Shown in pieces: positions 5,244-7,134 of a DNA stretch of 7,134 nt. Every line of letters begins with the position of its first letter. Positions within the stretch are counted from its first letter, which is position 1. The stretch comes from JBBSHJ01 sp038253135. Lineage in GTDB: Bacteria; Actinomycetota; Actinomycetes; Mycobacteriales; QHCD01. Under the pieces are notes generated by a model. The model saw nothing but the letters and a program-made list of their open reading frames with translations, searched no databases and was not told where the DNA came from. A program made the translations under genes and the position numbers. The stretch is taken from NCBI GenBank assembly GCA_038253135.1, contig JBBSHJ010000136.1, forward strand, positions 1 to 7,134. Reading direction: 5' to 3'.

Positions 5244-7134
5244 CCGGGCCGAAGGAGCCGGCCGAGCGGCGCACCCTCGGTGGCCGCTACGAGGTCGGTG
5301 GGCTGCTCGGCAGCGGCGGCATGGCTGAGGTGCACTCCGGCCGTGACGTCCGCCTCGGCCGCCGGGTCGCGATCAAGATCCTGCGCCCGGACCTGGCCCG
5401 CGACCCGTCGTTCCTGACCCGTTTCCGCCGTGAGGCCCAGGCCTCCGCGTCGCTGAACCACCCGTCGATCGTCGCCGTCTACGACACCGGCGAGGATCCC
5501 ACCGGGCCCACGCCGTACATCGTCATGGAATTCGTCGAGGGCCGCACACTGCGCGACCTGATGCGCGCCGAGGGCCTGCTCGAGCAGCGCCGGGCGGCGG
5601 AGATCACCAGCGAGATCTGCGCCGCCCTGGATTTCAGCCACCGCAACGGGATCGTGCACCGCGACGTCAAGCCCGGCAACGTGATGATCACCGACACCGG
5701 GGCCGTCAAGGTGATGGACTTCGGTATCGCGCGGGCGATGACGGACTCCGCCGCGACGATCACCTCGACGGCCCAGGTCATCGGCACCGCGCAGTACCTC
5801 TCCCCCGAGCAGGCGCGGGGCGAGTCCGTCGACGCCCGCTCGGATGTCTACTCCACCGGGTGCCTGCTCTACGAGCTCCTGGTCGGCGAGCCGCCGTACA
5901 CCGGCGACTCCCCGGTCGCGATCGCCTATCAGCACGTCCGGGAACAGCCGATCCCGCCCAGCGAGCGCAATCCCGAGATTCCGGAGTCGATGGACCGGAT
6001 CGTGCTGCGGGCGATGGCCAAGGCGCCGGACCAGCGCTACCAGAGCGCCGCGGAGATGCGCGCAGACCTGCAGCGGGCCATCGCCGGCCAGCCGGTCGAG
6101 GCCGCCCCGGTCGCCGTCGCGGAGGCCCGCACATCGATCGTCTCGACCGTGCCGGCCGCCGCCGCGGGCGCCGCCGTCGCCGGTACGACGTACGACACGG
6201 ACGCGGACCGGCGCAAGCGACAACGTGCCGTCGGCTTCGCCCTGCTCGCGATCGGCGTCATCGCGCTGTTTATCGCCGCCGCAATCTTCGGGCCCCGGCT
6301 GTTCAAGGAGAACCACAAGGCCGGAGGCGTCGCACCGTCGTCCAGCACGTCCTCGCCGACCCCCACGACGCCGTCGCCAACTCCGACGACGCCGCCCAGC
6401 ACCACGCCGCCCAGCACCACGCCGCCCAGCACCACGCCGCCCAGCACCACGCCGACAAAGACGACCCAAAAGGTTCCCCTCGTCCGGGTGCCCGACCTCA
6501 GCGGCAAGACGCCGGATGAGGCCAAGACGGCGCTGCGCCACGTCGGGCTGAAGCTCAACCCCGACGTCCGGAACCAGCCCAGCGACGAGGGGTCCAAGGG
6601 CAAGGTGGTCGGCCAGAAGCCGCCGTTCGGCCAACGGATCCGCAAGGACGCGCAGGTGTCCATCTTCGTCGGCGGCGGGCCGGCGAAGGTGACAGTCCCG
6701 CTGGTGAATGGCCTGTCCCTCGAGGACGCGCAGAGGGCGCTGATCAACGCCGGCCTCAAGGCCGACCCGAACACTTTCGCGAAGCGCAGCACCACGGCAG
6801 CGGGCACCGTCCTTAACAGCCAGCCCGCTCAGAACACCCTGGTCGACAAGGGCAGCTCGGTCGTGCTGGTGGTCTCCACCGGCACCGTTCCGGTGCCTGA
6901 CGTGCACGGCATGAGCGAGGAGCAGGCCCGCGCCAAGCTCAACGAGAGCGGCTTCTACAACATCGACGCGCCGACAAAGCAGAGCAGCGAGGCGGTCGGG
7001 ACCGTGATCGACGAGAACCCGCGCGCCGGGGTGGACGCGGCCCCGACCAGGCACATCACCATCACCATCGCCGAGGCACCGCCGACGACCACGCCACCGC
7101 CGACCAGCTCCGCCCCGCCGCCGACGACCACGCC
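5240..7134 (+). CDS. pknB: PknB, PASTA-domain membrane Ser/Thr protein kinase, 3' end outside window
   Basis: PknB senses peptidoglycan fragments or lipid II through external PASTA domains and signals through its cytoplasmic kinase to wall synthesis and division. The frame is open from GTG 5240 to the right edge (631 full codons). The kinase domain is at about 17-280: Gly-rich loop LLGSGGMAEV (22-31), beta-3 Lys46 in VAIKIL, HRDVKPGN at 140-147 (Asp142), DFG at 160-162, activation-loop ITST (174-177) with Thr175 and Thr177 matching the two phosphothreonines of mycobacterial PknB, GTAQYLSPE at 182-190. A membrane helix lies at about 331-350 after a basic RRKRQR stretch. Outside follow a Thr/Pro/Ser-rich stalk (about 367-409, with four TPPST repeats) and three PASTA domains at about 415-480, 485-548 and 550-612. 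A Thr/Pro-rich tail begins at 613 and is cut by the window edge. Mycobacterial PknB has four PASTA domains; here the third is followed by low complexity. The overlap with pknA implies coupled synthesis of both kinases. Confidence 0.97.
   Translation, partial: MTGPKEPAERRTLGGRYEVGGLLGSGGMAEVHSGRDVRLGRRVAIKILRPDLARDPSFLTRFRREAQASASLNHPSIVAVYDTGEDPTGPTPYIVMEFVEGRTLRDLMRAEGLLEQRRAAEITSEICAALDFSHRNGIVHRDVKPGNVMITDTGAVKVMDFGIARAMTDSAATITSTAQVIGTAQYLSPEQARGESVDARSDVYSTGCLLYELLVGEPPYTGDSPVAIAYQHVREQPIPPSERNPEIPESMDRIVLRAMAKAPDQRYQSAAEMRADLQRAIAGQPVEAAPVAVAEARTSIVSTVPAAAAGAAVAGTTYDTDADRRKRQRAVGFALLAIGVIALFIAAAIFGPRLFKENHKAGGVAPSSSTSSPTPTTPSPTPTTPPSTTPPSTTPPSTTPPSTTPTKTTQKVPLVRVPDLSGKTPDEAKTALRHVGLKLNPDVRNQPSDEGSKGKVVGQKPPFGQRIRKDAQVSIFVGGGPAKVTVPLVNGLSLEDAQRALINAGLKADPNTFAKRSTTAAGTVLNSQPAQNTLVDKGSSVVLVVSTGTVPVPDVHGMSEEQARAKLNESGFYNIDAPTKQSSEAVGTVIDENPRAGVDAAPTRHITITIAEAPPTTTPPPTSSAPPPTTT
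6389..6454 (+). repeat. 15-base tandem repeat, four perfect copies, in the pknB stalk
   Basis: ACGCCGCCCAGCACC repeats at 6389-6403, 6404-6418, 6419-6433 and 6434-6448, with a six-base partial copy at 6449-6454. Each copy encodes TPPST in the extracytoplasmic stalk between the membrane helix and the first PASTA domain (residues 384-403). The identity of the copies at DNA level, including wobble bases, points to recent expansion by slippage or unequal recombination. Confidence 0.93.
6482..7075 (+). other. Three consecutive PASTA domains of PknB
   Basis: Approximate spans are 6482-6679, 6692-6883 and 6887-7075. Each begins with a V-P-D/L motif (VPDLSGKTPDEA, VPLVNGLSLEDA, VPDVHGMSEEQA), continues with a helix ending in GL or GF, then a P-x-x-G or equivalent turn (PPFGQ, PAQNT, PRAGV) and a final beta strand (VSIFV, VVLVV, ITITI). 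PASTA domains bind muropeptides, beta-lactams or lipid II in related kinases; the binding preference here cannot be read from sequence. Confidence 0.93.
7079..7134 (+). repeat. Direct repeat in the Thr/Pro-rich tail of pknB
   Basis: A 17-base sequence at 7079-7095 recurs exactly at 7118-7134, 39 bases apart and in frame, encoding PPTTTP each time. The second copy ends at the window edge, so further copies may follow. Confidence 0.75.

Noticed and set aside
5119..5328. Alternative frame through the PknA tail that reads a natural-looking Pro/Ser repeat and could suggest a frameshift near the pknA 3' end
   Set aside because: It would end 88 bases inside pknB, whereas the used frame ends in a clean GTGA overlap with an RBS before pknB. 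The hexanucleotide repeat explains the Pro/Ser pattern in any frame.
6389..6454. CRISPR-like array
   Set aside because: The units are contiguous 15-base copies without spacers and lie in frame inside pknB.
4694..7054. Very long open frame on the minus strand opposite pknA and pknB
   Set aside because: The protein is low-complexity Arg/Gly/Asp-rich with no family motif, and it mirrors two kinases with full catalytic motifs.

Overview
The window is a high-GC, actinobacterial cell-wall and cell-division signalling locus, read entirely on the + strand. From left to right it holds the 3' part of pstP (membrane-anchored PP2C Ser/Thr phosphatase), rodA (WEDS-family peptidoglycan polymerase or its relative), pbpA (class B penicillin-binding protein), pknA (membrane Ser/Thr kinase) and most of pknB (membrane Ser/Thr kinase with PASTA domains). 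This matches the conserved order pstP-rodA-pbpA-pknA-pknB known from Mycobacterium and most Actinobacteria, where fhaB and fhaA normally lie upstream. The strong G/C bias at third codon positions and the protein features fit a filamentous or sporulating actinomycete (Micromonosporales/Frankiales-like). That placement is an inference, and genus cannot be read from the window.

Layout: pstP enters from the left edge, just after its catalytic domain, and stops at 823. A 171-base gap (824-994) with GC-rich inverted repeats separates it from rodA (995-2458). From rodA onward the genes overlap head to tail: rodA/pbpA by ATGA (4 bases), pbpA/pknA by TGATG (1 base), pknA/pknB by GTGA (4 bases). This implies one transcript with translational coupling. 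pknB runs off the right edge in its Thr/Pro-rich tail, after three PASTA repeats.

How they work together: RodA and PbpA normally form a glycan polymerase/transpeptidase pair. PknA and PknB phosphorylate cell-wall and division proteins, with PknB sensing muropeptides or lipid II through its PASTA domains. PstP reverses the phosphorylation.

I see no unknown multi-gene system, mobile element or CRISPR array. The most notable observation is inside the familiar set. The RodA-like protein keeps the conserved Trp and Glu of the WEDS family but appears to have Tyr320 where the essential periplasmic-loop Asp is expected, plus two other changes at conserved positions. PknA also has His174 in place of the second activation-loop threonine. 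These calls rest on alignment from memory and need a real alignment. The gap before rodA, with a Shine-Dalgarno sequence sitting in a hairpin loop, is a second point of interest.
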